Source: Acidobacteria bacterium 13_2_20CM_2_57_6 (GTDB taxonomy: Bacteria; Acidobacteriota; Terriglobia; Acidiferrales; UBA7541). From it: 32,009 bases of DNA. Below the pieces are notes generated by a model, which saw only the letters and a list, made by a program, of their open reading frames with translations, did not search any database and was not told the origin of the DNA. The stretch lies in contig MNEA01000144.1 of assembly GCA_001917435.1 (NCBI GenBank), forward strand, positions 1-32,009, written 5' to 3'. Shown here one piece after another: positions 9,242 to 17,320 of this stretch; within the stretch, counting starts at the first letter, position 1, and every line of letters begins with the position of its first letter. The position numbers and the translations under genes are program-made.

Positions 9242-9255
9242 CCCGGCTCCAATTC

Positions 9256-9978
9256 CTATGCGGAAACCATCGCGGCCTGCTCCGCGTGCTCCAGTTTCTC
9301 CAGCAGTTCCTTCCTGGACGCTTCCTTCATTTCCAGCTCGAGCAGCTCTCCAAGATAATTCGCAATCCGCGGTGCGACTTCCTTTTCTTCGACGCTGCGG
9401 CCCAGCAATTTCTCCAGGGATGTGGCTTTGCGGTCCGCAATCCCGCACGGCACGATCCAATCGAAGTTCCGCAAATCCGTGGACACGTTGTAGGCAAATC
9501 CATGCGAAGTAACCCAGCGGCTGATGTGTACGCCGATGGCTCCCAGTTTTTCTTCGCTATTCTCTGTCCGCACCCAAATCCCGGTCTTGCCCGCGACGCG
9601 CTGGGCCGCAATTCCGAACTCCGAGGTCGCCCGGATCATAGCCTCTTCCAAAGTCCGCACGTACCAAACCACATCGCGCCGGATCGCGCCCAGGTTCAGA
9701 ATCGGATAGCCCACGATCTGTCCCGGCCCGTGATAAGTGATGTCCCCGCCGCGGCTCGTCTCGTGGTACTCCACGCCTTTTTGCCGCAACACACGCTCGG
9801 AAACCAGCAAGTGTTCGCGCTTCCCGTTTCGTCCCTGCGTAATGACGTGCGGATGCTCGCACAGCAGGAGAACATCCTCGATCGCTTCAGCCTTGCGTGC
9901 CGCAACAACGCGCTTCTGCAACGCGTAGGCATCCGCGTAACCGATTAGTCCCAGGTCGATTCTCCAGCAGATTTTCAC
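9256..9978 (-). CDS. lipB: Lipoyl(octanoyl) transferase
   Basis: A 240-residue LipB, which moves octanoyl groups from acyl carrier protein to the lipoyl-domain lysine of E2 proteins; lipoyl synthase LipA then adds sulfur. Conserved blocks are SRGGDITYHGPGQIVGYP (75-92), KTGIWV (131-136), KLGAIGVHISRWVTSHG (144-160) with catalytic K144, and PCGI (177-180) with catalytic C178. The start is a GTG at 9978 with only a weak ribosome site, 27 bases after the lpdA stop, so translation may be coupled. The C-terminus has an extra charged helix (KEASRKELLEKLEHAEQ). Lying between E3 and E1, it is placed to modify the E2 made from the same transcript. No lipA is present in the window. Confidence 0.95.
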   Translation of the reverse strand: MKICWRIDLGLIGYADAYALQKRVVAARKAEAIEDVLLLCEHPHVITQGRNGKREHLLVSERVLRQKGVEYHETSRGGDITYHGPGQIVGYPILNLGAIRRDVVWYVRTLEEAMIRATSEFGIAAQRVAGKTGIWVRTENSEEKLGAIGVHISRWVTSHGFAYNVSTDLRNFDWIVPCGIADRKATSLEKLLGRSVEEKEVAPRIANYLGELLELEMKEASRKELLEKLEHAEQAAMVSA

Positions 9979-10005
9979 CAGTCACCCGTCACGAAACGCG
10001 AGTCA

Positions 10006-11403
10006 CTACACATTAATCTGCAACCCTCGCACCGACGCAAACGCGTCGCCCATCGCTTCCCAGACCGTGGGATGCGCGTGCATCATGTTCATCATGTCGT
10101 CGATGGTGCCTTCGAGATTCAACACTGTTGCGGCTTCCGCGAGCAGCTCCGTTGCTAGTGGCCCGATGATGTGAATCCCGAGCACTTCGCCGTAGGATTC
10201 ATCCGAAACCACTTTGATGAATCCACCGTGGCTCCCCAGAATCGTTGCCTTGCTGTTGCCTACAAACGGAAATTTTCCGACTTTCACATCGTACCCTGCG
10301 TCGCGCGCCTGCTTTTCAGTTAAGCCAATCGAACCGATCTGCGGCTCGCAGTATGTCGCATTCGGAATCCTGGTTTTCACGATCTGATGAGCCGGCTTCC
10401 CGGCGATATGCGTTACCGCGATAATCCCTTCCATCATGGCCGCATGCGCCAGCTGCGGTAGCCCCGCAACGATGTCGCCGATGGCGTACAGCCCTTTCTC
10501 GGCGGTCTCCATGTTATCGCCCACGTGGACGAATCCCCGTTCCAGCTTGGCCTTTGATTTTTCCAGCCCGCAGCCATCCGTCATGGGCTTGCGGCCCACC
10601 GCCAGCAGCAGCTTCTCCGCCTGCAGCGTCTGCGCTTTTCCGTCCTTGTCTTTGAATGCCACCGCGACGCCCTTCGGATCCTTCTTTACCGATTCCACCG
10701 CGCAACTGGTGAAAACCTGGATGCCTTTCTTCTGAAAGGCCTTGGTCAGCTCCGCGGAAATTTCTTCGTCTTCCACTGGCACGACGCGCGGCAGCGCCTC
10801 AAGGATGGTCACGTGCGTTCCGAACGAATTGTAGATAGAGGCAAACTCCACGCCCACGGCGCCCGCGCCAACAACGATCAAGGTCTTCGGAATTTCCGGC
10901 AGCTGGAGAATCGAGCGGTTCGTCAGAATCGTTTTGTGGTCGGGTTCAATGCCAGGGAGCGATTTCGCTTCTGAACCACTCACCATCAGGATGTTGGCAG
11001 CCTCAATCACGGTTTTCTTGCCGTCCTTCTCTACGTTTACGCGCCCGGGGCCTTCATACCTTCCCCAGCCTTGCACCCAGTCCACCTTGTTCTTCTTAAA
11101 GAGAAATTCAATCCCCTTGGAATGCTTCTTGACGATCTTGTCTTTCCGCGAAAGGACGTTAGCCCAGTTGATTTTCAACCCGCTGACTTCGAAGCCCAGC
11201 TCCGCGCCATTTTTAAATTGATCGTAAACTTCAGCATGATGCAGCAGCACCTTGGTGGGAATGCAGCCCACGTGGAGGCACGTTCCGCCCAGGTAGGGGT
11301 CCTTTTCCACCACCACGGTCTTCAGGCCAAGTTCGCCCGCCCGGATCGCCGCCACATAGCCGCCCGGACCACTCCCGATAATCGCCACATCGTACTTTGC
11401 CAC
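10006..11403 (-). CDS. lpdA: Dihydrolipoyl dehydrogenase (E3)
   Basis: A 465-residue FAD-dependent pyridine nucleotide-disulfide oxidoreductase that reoxidises the dihydrolipoyl arm of E2 and reduces NAD. The FAD-binding motif GSGPGG is at 10-15. The redox disulfide is C42/C47 in GGTCLHVGCIPTK. A second Rossmann motif, GAGAVGVEFASIY, binds NAD. The C-terminal dimer interface carries the His-Glu pair (H444, E449) in HAHPTVWE. The frame is open to 11559, but those codons show no family similarity. The chosen start is the GTG at 11403, which has AAGGGAG seven bases upstream and begins the standard VAKYDVAIIG N-terminus. It is the first gene of the 2-oxoacid dehydrogenase operon. Confidence 0.95.
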   Translation of the reverse strand: MAKYDVAIIGSGPGGYVAAIRAGELGLKTVVVEKDPYLGGTCLHVGCIPTKVLLHHAEVYDQFKNGAELGFEVSGLKINWANVLSRKDKIVKKHSKGIEFLFKKNKVDWVQGWGRYEGPGRVNVEKDGKKTVIEAANILMVSGSEAKSLPGIEPDHKTILTNRSILQLPEIPKTLIVVGAGAVGVEFASIYNSFGTHVTILEALPRVVPVEDEEISAELTKAFQKKGIQVFTSCAVESVKKDPKGVAVAFKDKDGKAQTLQAEKLLLAVGRKPMTDGCGLEKSKAKLERGFVHVGDNMETAEKGLYAIGDIVAGLPQLAHAAMMEGIIAVTHIAGKPAHQIVKTRIPNATYCEPQIGSIGLTEKQARDAGYDVKVGKFPFVGNSKATILGSHGGFIKVVSDESYGEVLGIHIIGPLATELLAEAATVLNLEGTIDDMMNMMHAHPTVWEAMGDAFASVRGLQINV

Positions 11404-11901
11404 TTGTAGTCTCCCTTCCGCAGGGGCCAGAACCGATGAGGCGCGTGCTTCCTCACCGCAGTCACACTCGAAAAAAGCTCGAGGGGAGTCAGGCCGAAAA
11501 GACGGGTCGCCGGACCTTCGTTTGCAAACTCTATCCCAAACGGAGAAAAAGCCGCCCACGCTTACGGCGCAGACGGCTGCGTCCCAGCAAACACTGAATT
11601 TTAGCAGCCGTCCGTGCGCCTCGCAACCTTGGGCCTGGCCACGTCCGCCAACAGCTTGTTGTGTGGTTCTCTGCCTGGGAGAACGCTCTCTTGAGGCGAA
11701 GCTTCGGCGAATTCTTGCATTTTTCAGCTTGAAAACCGCTTTTTTATCCTGCTCCAGTACTAGTTATACGCTCCCGCTGCGCGGCATGGCATCGACCTGG
11801 CTGCCGTGGCCACGCGCCGGGCTAATTCACAGAACAATTTGGCGTATCAACGCTACTATGTTGACCATTCCGGGATCCGGCCGTAAAATCGATTTGTCCG
11901 T
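11404..11901. other. 498-base intergenic region upstream of lpdA
   Basis: No convincing gene is seen. The first 156 bases are an open extension of the lpdA frame without family similarity. The rest should hold the promoter of the dehydrogenase operon and the end of the DinB-family transcript. I found no strong sigma-70 match facing lpdA and no clear terminator. A TTGACC-17-TAAAAT match at 11861-11889 faces the other way, into the DinB gene. Confidence 0.5.
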
Positions 11902-12429
11902 TTACGCGCGGGGAATGGCTGGGAAGTAGCGCTCCTCCAGGATAACTCGGTGGTGCATTTGGTGGCCCGCCGTGATAAAGGCTAAAGCGCGCACCGTCAC
12001 TTCCTTCTCATTGGCTACGCCGCGCCGCGCCCAGACGCCTTCCTTGAACGAATGAAACAGGCTGACGCTCGCGCTGCGCACGGCTCCAAACTCCTCAGCA
12101 AGGTCCGCGAGTGTCCGTTCGCCAAACCCGCCACTGCGCACGTAGTCCTCCTGCTCGAAGCCGGGCAGCGGCGTTTGGTCGGCGCGCGCGAATCGTAACG
12201 CACGGTAAGCAAAAATCCGCTCAGTATCCGTGATGTGCCCAAGGACTTCCTTTACCGTCCACTTTCCCGGTGCGTACCGGAAGCTTCCGTCCCGCTCGCT
12301 TCGTCCCGCAAACAACTGCAACATCTGTAATCTTTGCGATTCCAAAACGCTCAGCACATCAGACCCCGGAACCTTTGAGATATAATTCGCATAGTAATCC
12401 GCATACTCGGTCGCTTCGGGTCTCTTCAT
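11902..12429 (-). CDS. DinB/YfiT-like four-helix metal-binding protein
   Basis: A 175-residue protein of the DinB superfamily (DinB_2 type). Family members are helical bundles that bind a divalent metal through three His residues, and some are thiol-dependent transferases (bacillithiol or mycothiol S-transferases). Visible signatures are WTVKEVLGHITDTERIFAYRALRFAR (about 57-82) with the first metal His, and HQMHHRVILEERY near the C-terminus with the other His residues. The ATG at 12429 is chosen because GGAGAGAGGAA lies just upstream; the longer open frame to 12519 lacks family similarity. The substrate is unknown, and the name reflects the fold, not DNA-damage function. The gene is divergent from pheA, 275 bases away. 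Confidence 0.88.
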   Translation of the reverse strand: MKRPEATEYADYYANYISKVPGSDVLSVLESQRLQMLQLFAGRSERDGSFRYAPGKWTVKEVLGHITDTERIFAYRALRFARADQTPLPGFEQEDYVRSGGFGERTLADLAEEFGAVRSASVSLFHSFKEGVWARRGVANEKEVTVRALAFITAGHQMHHRVILEERYFPAIPRA

Positions 12430-12667
12430 GATGGATTCCTCTCTCCTGGAGACTGGATTATAACGCTTGGATGAGCTTCCGCGCACAGCGAGAGTGCCGG
12501 ATGCCGCACCGGATCTCACTTGCTGAATATCTCAGGTTCTCGCTTGCGAGAAAGCACACAGCAGCCAGTTCGGACGTCGCACGCGATCTTGCGGCGCTGC
12601 GATCGCTTCCAATCCCAATTTTTTTTCTGTTCGCAGGCCAAACTGTGCTTTTGGTTTTGCGTTCCTT

Positions 12668-12697
12668 ATTGCAAGATAAACGATTGCAAGATAAACG
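12668..12697. repeat. Perfect 15-base tandem duplication in the pheA leader
   Basis: The 15-base unit ATTGCAAGATAAACG occurs twice head to tail (12668-12682 and 12683-12697), 7 bases before the pheA start codon. It occupies the place where a ribosome binding site would be expected. Confidence 0.9.
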
Positions 12698-12704
12698 CCT
12701 GCCT

Positions 12705-13568
12705 ATGAGCACACCCAATCGCAAGACCATGCGCGTGGCCTTCCAGGGCGAACCTGGCGCTTTTAGCGAAGCCGCCGCTATCCAGCTTCTCGGAAGCGCG
12801 ATTACGACCATACCCCGGCATACATTTGAGACCGCCTTTACGGCCATCGCAGAAGGCGCCGCGGATGCGCTGCTGGCGCCCGTGGAGAATTCTTTGGCAG
12901 GCTCCGTCGTTCGCGTCTTCGATCTGCTGAACGAAAGCCGGCTTGCGATTGTCGCGGAGACCATTCTGCCGATCGAAATGCAGCTGATCGCAGCTCCCGG
13001 CGCGTCGCTCGCTGATATTCGGTCCGTCGCGTCGCATCCCATGGCCCTTGCTCAGTGCGAGCGTTTTTTCGCCGCGCATCCTCAATGGAAACGCGTGCCC
13101 GCCGAAGACACCGCCGGCAGCGTACGCGAAGCGCTTTCTCGCGGAGACAAGTCCTACGCCGCCATCGCCGGACGACGCGCCGCCGAGCATTATCACGGCG
13201 TGATTCTTGCCGCGAGCATCCAGGACAATGCCGAAAATTTCACTCGCTTTGTGCTCTTGGTCCCCGAAAACGAAACGGCCGCATGGATTTCGCCCGCCGC
13301 TCGCAAGGTTTCGCTTGCCATGCGTCTGGCACACCGCCCCGGTGCGCTCCTCACTTCACTGGAGCCCTTCGCCAGGCACGGCGTGAATCTGCTCAAGATT
13401 GAGAGCCGTCCCATTCATGGCCAGCCTTGGGAATATCAGTTTTTCATTGACGTTGAAGCAAGCGATGTTACGCGGCTCGAGCAAGCGCTGAACGAAGTAC
13501 GGGTCGCCACCAGCGAACTTCGCGTCCTTGGCCGCTACGTCGCTGCGTCAGGAGTTTCGTCCGAATAG
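12705..13568 (+). CDS. pheA: Prephenate dehydratase with ACT regulatory domain
   Basis: A 287-residue monofunctional prephenate dehydratase that converts prephenate to phenylpyruvate in phenylalanine synthesis. The catalytic domain (about 9-190) begins RVAFQGEPGAFSEAAA and carries PVENSLAGSV (59-68) and the conserved active-site TRF (180-182). The ACT domain (about 201-280) includes the phenylalanine-binding ESRP motif (233-236), so feedback inhibition by phenylalanine is expected. No chorismate mutase domain is fused. The frame is open to 12471, but those codons have no family similarity. The ATG at 12705 is preferred, although no clear Shine-Dalgarno sequence precedes it and a tandem 15-base repeat sits there instead. 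The ATG at 12729 (MRVAFQG) is an alternative. Confidence 0.93.
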   Translation: MSTPNRKTMRVAFQGEPGAFSEAAAIQLLGSAITTIPRHTFETAFTAIAEGAADALLAPVENSLAGSVVRVFDLLNESRLAIVAETILPIEMQLIAAPGASLADIRSVASHPMALAQCERFFAAHPQWKRVPAEDTAGSVREALSRGDKSYAAIAGRRAAEHYHGVILAASIQDNAENFTRFVLLVPENETAAWISPAARKVSLAMRLAHRPGALLTSLEPFARHGVNLLKIESRPIHGQPWEYQFFIDVEASDVTRLEQALNEVRVATSELRVLGRYVAASGVSSE

Positions 13569-13571
13569 CAT

Positions 13572-13603
13572 CAAAAGAAAAAGGCCAGCGTTTCCGCTGG
13601 CCT
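13572..13603. terminator. Bidirectional intrinsic terminator between pheA and the ECF sigma gene
   Basis: AGGCCAGCG (13582-13590) pairs perfectly with CGCTGGCCT (13595-13603) around a TTTC loop. On the minus strand the hairpin is followed by TTTTTCTTTT, ideal for ending the efflux/sigma operon. On the plus strand it is followed by CTCTTTCG and lies 13 bases after the pheA stop. Confidence 0.85.
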
Positions 13604-13646
13604 CTCTTTCGTTACTTCGTTATTTCTTTGCGTCGTTATTTCATCT

Positions 13647-14297
13647 TCAGCAGTAGCTGCACTCCGGATCCCCCATCCCTCCGGTCATGCCGTCCTTCAT
13701 TCGCCGCAGGCGCCGTCCCAGCCGCTCGGCAAGTTGATGCCGTGCGCGCCATAACCTGGCCTTCAGCGTGTTTTCCGTGACCCCCAACTTCTTGGCGGCT
13801 TCGCCCGTCGAAAATCCCTGAACTTCGCGCAGGACAAACGCGGTTCGCAGCAGCGGCGAGAGTTCGTCGAGGTTTTCGCTGATCATCTCGCGAATCTCCG
13901 TGCTCGCAAACACCTGCTCGGGATTCGGCCCGTCGTCCGCGAAGCGCTCCGAAGCAGGCAGCTCTTCCTCGCGGGGCGTTTCGTCCAGAGAAATCGCCGG
14001 ACGCGCCTTCGCGCTCCGCCGCCGCATAAGCGCCGCGTTGATCACGATCCGCGTTAGCCATGTTGAAAACTGCGACCGCCCCTCAAAGCGATTCAGATTG
14101 CGATATGCCGAGAGCAGTCCGTCCTGAAGGGCATCTTCTGCGTCTTCCGTGTTTCCCAGCACTCGCAGAGCCGTCTGAAACAACGGCCGGTGGTAACGCC
14201 GGAACAGCGCTTCCACCGCCTGCTCGTCGCCTCTCTGCCCTGCGCGGATCAACTTCTCTTCGTTGAGTTGTATTCCCACTGCCGCTTGAGTTGCCAT
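13647..14297 (-). CDS. ECF-type RNA polymerase sigma factor (sigma-70 family)
   Basis: A 216-residue sigma factor with only regions 2 and 4. Region 2 (about 25-95) includes LFRRYHRPLFQTALRVLGN, then the core-binding and promoter-melting stretch EDALQDGLLSAYRNLNRF and FSTWLTRIVINAAL. Region 4 (about 150-205) has LRTAFVLREVQGFSTGEAA and the helix-turn-helix KLGVTENTLKARLWRARHQL. The C-terminus ends in GDPECSYC, with two Cys residues. It starts at 14297 with GGGGGGAA directly upstream, 56 bases after the DHA2 transporter stop, so it is probably the last gene of the efflux operon. No anti-sigma factor gene is adjacent on either side. Its target promoters are unknown; self-regulation of the operon is possible but not shown. 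Confidence 0.92.
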   Translation of the reverse strand: MATQAAVGIQLNEEKLIRAGQRGDEQAVEALFRRYHRPLFQTALRVLGNTEDAEDALQDGLLSAYRNLNRFEGRSQFSTWLTRIVINAALMRRRSAKARPAISLDETPREEELPASERFADDGPNPEQVFASTEIREMISENLDELSPLLRTAFVLREVQGFSTGEAAKKLGVTENTLKARLWRARHQLAERLGRRLRRMKDGMTGGMGDPECSYC

Positions 14298-14353
14298 CGT
14301 TCCCCCCAATTGAATCAAAACTCTTGCGCGACCTCTGGGCGCAGACGCCTTCC

Positions 14354-15943
14354 TTAGTGGACCGGTACACCACCTGCCGGCGCTTTCGGTTTTCGCATCA
14401 TCACCAAAACGGGAATCACCGCGAAAAACACCACGCCGAGCATCTTGAAATTGTCGATAAACGACAGCATCACCGCTTGCCGCTGGATCGTGCCGTAAAT
14501 CATGCCGTGCGCTTGCGCGCCGGCGTGCGCCGCGGTCGATCCGGCTCCGATGAGTTTTACTTGCATCCCGTTCAGCATGTTGTGATACGCCGCGCTGAAA
14601 TCGTTGACGTGCTCCATCAGCCGCGATTGATGAAACTGCGTGCGGCGGTCCAGCATTGTCGTCACGGTCGCGATTCCCACGCTCGCCCCGATGTTCCGCG
14701 CCAGGTTGATGATGCCTGTGCCCATGTTGGTCTTTTCTTTCGGCACATATGCGAACGCCGCCACGTTGATGGGAATGAACAAGAACGCCAGGCCGAAGCT
14801 TTGCAGCATGCGCGCACGCACCGCATGTCCGTAGTCCAATCCCAAATCCCAGCCCGCCATCACAAACAGCGCCGACGCCGACACGATGCACCCGAACGTG
14901 ATCAGAACCCGCGTGTCTACCTTTGACACCAGGATTCCCACTACCGGCATCATGCACATGATCACCGCTCCGCCCGGAGACAAAGCCATTCCCGCCAGTT
15001 GCGCCGTGTACCCAAGCAGCTGTTGCAGAAATTGCGGGATCAGCACCGTGCTCGCATACAACACGAAGCCGAGGAAAAACATCGCTGTCGTCGCAATCGC
15101 GAAGTTGCGGTCCTTCAACATCCGCAGGTCCACCACCGGCTCCTTCTCGCGCAACTCCCAGAGGATCCCCGCGATCAGCCCGATCAGCATCATCACGAAA
15201 AACACCCGAATGAAATTCGACGACAGCCAATCCTCGCGCTGCCCCTTGTCCAGAATGATCTGCATGCTCCCCAGGCCCAGGCTGATCAGCCCGATCCCGA
15301 TGTAGTCGATCCGGAATCCTGCCTTCACATTTGCCTTCTTCATATACGGCGGATCGCTGACCAAAAAGCTCGTCAACAGCAGTGAGAGGATTCCCACTGG
15401 CACGTTGATGTAAAAAATCCACCGCCAGGAGAAATTGTCGGTAATCCAGCCGCCCAGCCACGGCCCAATCGTCGGTGCCACAACCACCGCAAGCCCGTAC
15501 ACCGCGAACGCCATCCCACGCTTCTCCAGCGGAAACGTGTCGTTCAAGATCGCCTGCTCGCTCGGCTGCAAACCGCCGCCGCCCACGCCTTGCAAAATCC
15601 GGAAAATCACCAGCACGCCCAGGCTCGGCGCCAGCCCGCACAAAAACGAACTCACCGTAAAAATGGCCACGCAGGTCATGTAGAAGCGCTTCCGTCCAAT
15701 CAGCCCGGAAAACCATCCCGATAGCGGCAGCACAATCGCGTTCGAAACCAGATACGAGGTCAGCACCCACGTCGATTCGTCCGACCCTGCCGAGAGATTC
15801 CCGGCGATGTGCGGCAGGGCCACGTTCGCAATCGATGTGTCCAGCACCTCCATGAACGTCGCCAGCGTTACCGTGATGGCAATCACCCAAGGGTTGATCG
15901 TCCCGTCCGGCATCCTCAGCTTGGCTAGTAACCTGCCCCTCAT
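14354..15943 (-). CDS. MFS drug efflux permease, DHA2 family (EmrB/QacA type)
   Basis: A 529-residue inner-membrane antiporter with about 14 transmembrane segments. The DHA2 motif LDTSIANVALP is at 34-44, then WVLTSYLVSNAIVLPLSGW and motif A-like SGLIGRKRFY. LQGVGGGGLQPSEQAIL and motif C-like GPWLGGWITDNFSWRWIF follow. It should export lipophilic drugs or metabolites using the proton gradient, coupled to the HlyD adaptor and TolC channel encoded just upstream (65 bases from the HlyD gene). The ATG at 15943 is used with a weak GAGGCAGAG upstream; the ATG at 15913 is an alternative. A second reading frame is open through most of this gene but appears to be a GC-rich shadow. Confidence 0.94.
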   Translation of the reverse strand: MRGRLLAKLRMPDGTINPWVIAITVTLATFMEVLDTSIANVALPHIAGNLSAGSDESTWVLTSYLVSNAIVLPLSGWFSGLIGRKRFYMTCVAIFTVSSFLCGLAPSLGVLVIFRILQGVGGGGLQPSEQAILNDTFPLEKRGMAFAVYGLAVVVAPTIGPWLGGWITDNFSWRWIFYINVPVGILSLLLTSFLVSDPPYMKKANVKAGFRIDYIGIGLISLGLGSMQIILDKGQREDWLSSNFIRVFFVMMLIGLIAGILWELREKEPVVDLRMLKDRNFAIATTAMFFLGFVLYASTVLIPQFLQQLLGYTAQLAGMALSPGGAVIMCMMPVVGILVSKVDTRVLITFGCIVSASALFVMAGWDLGLDYGHAVRARMLQSFGLAFLFIPINVAAFAYVPKEKTNMGTGIINLARNIGASVGIATVTTMLDRRTQFHQSRLMEHVNDFSAAYHNMLNGMQVKLIGAGSTAAHAGAQAHGMIYGTIQRQAVMLSFIDNFKMLGVVFFAVIPVLVMMRKPKAPAGGVPVH

Positions 15944-16008
15944 CGCGTCTGCTCTCTGCCTCTGATGTTTCTACGTATAACCGTCCGAATCCCTATCCTT
16001 ATTTCTTG

Positions 16009-17307
16009 TTAATTTGTGACTACCGTCGCGTCCACGTTCATCCCCGGCCGGAGGACCGCCTTCTCCGAAGGAATCGGGTCCAGCACGATCTTTACGGGAA
16101 TTCGCTGCACTACCTTCACGTAATTTCCTGTGGCGTTTTCCGGCGGCAGCAGACTCAGCACGGATCCCGTCGCACCGGCGATCGAGTCCACCCGCCCGCT
16201 GAAAGTTTTCCCGTATGTATCCACCTTCACTTCCGCTTTCTGCCCGGGCTTCATGTTCTTCAGTTGCGTCTCTTTGAAGTTCGCCGTCACCCACACGCTC
16301 TCGAGCGGCACAACCACCAGCAATCCTTGTCCCGCCTGCACGATCTGTCCCGGTTCTACTTGTTTGTGCGTGGCCACTCCGTCGACGGGCGCCGTGATCT
16401 CCGTGTAACTCAAGTTTAGTTCCGCCGCTTCCACCGCCGCCCGCGCCTGTTCCACCTTCGCGATTTTCGCCTGGGCATCGGCGGCCTTCATGTTTACCTG
16501 CTTGACGTCTGCATGCGCTGCGGCCACACCTGCGTGCGCCTGCTCAACTCGCGCCTTCGCCGCATCCAATTGCGCCTTGGTCACATCCACGTTGCGCTGC
16601 GCCTGCGCCAGCTTTTCTTGATCCGCCTTTAGCGCGCTCGCGGTTGCATCTGCATTGGCCTTCGCCGCATCGTACTGTTGCTTCGAAATCTCGCCCTTCT
16701 CCATCAGTGGCAAGTAACGCGCCAAGTCCGCCTTCGCCAGCTCCGCGTTCGCGCGGCTCTTCTCTACGTTGGCTTGCGCCCATGCCAAATCCGCCGTTTG
16801 GGCCTGTTCATAGGTGGCCTGAGCCCGCGCCAAATCCGCTTGCGCCCCCAGCAGCTGCGCATCCGCGCTGGAATTTCCGCTCGCTACGTTTTCGCGCGTG
16901 CGCGGCACGTCCACTCCCGCGGAACGCGCTTCGCTCTCTGCTAGGGTCAGTGACGCCTTGGCCTGATCCAACGCTGCCTGATAATCGCGCGGATCGATCT
17001 TCACCAACACTTGGCCCGCCTTCACCGCCTGGTTGTCATCCACCAGCACTTGCGCCACGCGCCCGTACACTTTCGACGCCATCGGAGTTATGTGCCCGTC
17101 CACCTGCGCGTCGTCCGTGGTTTCGCGGTTGTAGTAATACGCGAAGAGTCCTGCGATCGCAGCCAGCACCAGGGCTCCGCCTCCGACCACCAAGCGCCTT
17201 ATTTTCGGATTCGCTAACCCTTTCGGCGTCTCCTCGAGCGACAGCTCCTCTATGCCGCGCGGTATTTTTGCCGCATTCTCGAATCCAACTTCAATCTCGA
17301 CGCTCAT
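16009..17307 (-). CDS. HlyD/EmrA-family periplasmic adaptor subunit of efflux pump
   Basis: A 432-residue membrane fusion protein. One transmembrane helix (about 37-58, VVGGGALVLAAIAGLFAYYY) is followed by the first barrel-sandwich half (DDAQVDGHITPMASKVYGRV). A long Ala/Gln/Lys-rich coiled-coil hairpin follows (about 115-290). The second half-lipoyl (NLSYTEITAPVDGVATHKQVEPGQIVQAG) and a beta-barrel domain end the protein. It bridges the DHA2 permease and the TolC channel. The ATG at 17307 follows GGGGGGAAC, the same leader as the sigma factor gene; the open frame to 17403 overlaps the TolC gene and is unlikely. It starts 13 bases after the TolC stop. Confidence 0.94.
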   Translation of the reverse strand: MSVEIEVGFENAAKIPRGIEELSLEETPKGLANPKIRRLVVGGGALVLAAIAGLFAYYYNRETTDDAQVDGHITPMASKVYGRVAQVLVDDNQAVKAGQVLVKIDPRDYQAALDQAKASLTLAESEARSAGVDVPRTRENVASGNSSADAQLLGAQADLARAQATYEQAQTADLAWAQANVEKSRANAELAKADLARYLPLMEKGEISKQQYDAAKANADATASALKADQEKLAQAQRNVDVTKAQLDAAKARVEQAHAGVAAAHADVKQVNMKAADAQAKIAKVEQARAAVEAAELNLSYTEITAPVDGVATHKQVEPGQIVQAGQGLLVVVPLESVWVTANFKETQLKNMKPGQKAEVKVDTYGKTFSGRVDSIAGATGSVLSLLPPENATGNYVKVVQRIPVKIVLDPIPSEKAVLRPGMNVDATVVTN

Positions 17308-17320
17308 CGTTCCCCCCGGA

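Noticed and set aside
6717..9358. Long plus-strand frames (471 and 418 codons) opposite E2, E1-beta and E1-alpha
   Set aside because: They are His/Arg-rich antisense translations of strongly conserved genes, without family similarity or ribosome sites.
11861..11889. TTGACC-17-TAAAAT promoter-like match on the plus strand
   Set aside because: It points into the antisense of the DinB-family gene with no plus-strand gene behind it. Such matches are expected by chance.
11522..11929. A 135-codon plus-strand frame upstream of lpdA
   Set aside because: Composition is irregular, there is no ribosome site, and it overlaps the end of the DinB gene on the other strand.
13647..15890. A 747-codon minus-strand frame covering most of the DHA2 transporter and running into the sigma factor gene
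   Set aside because: Only its last 216 codons (the ECF sigma factor) match a family. The rest is Gly/Arg/Asp-rich shadow translation of the transporter gene, kept open by high GC content.
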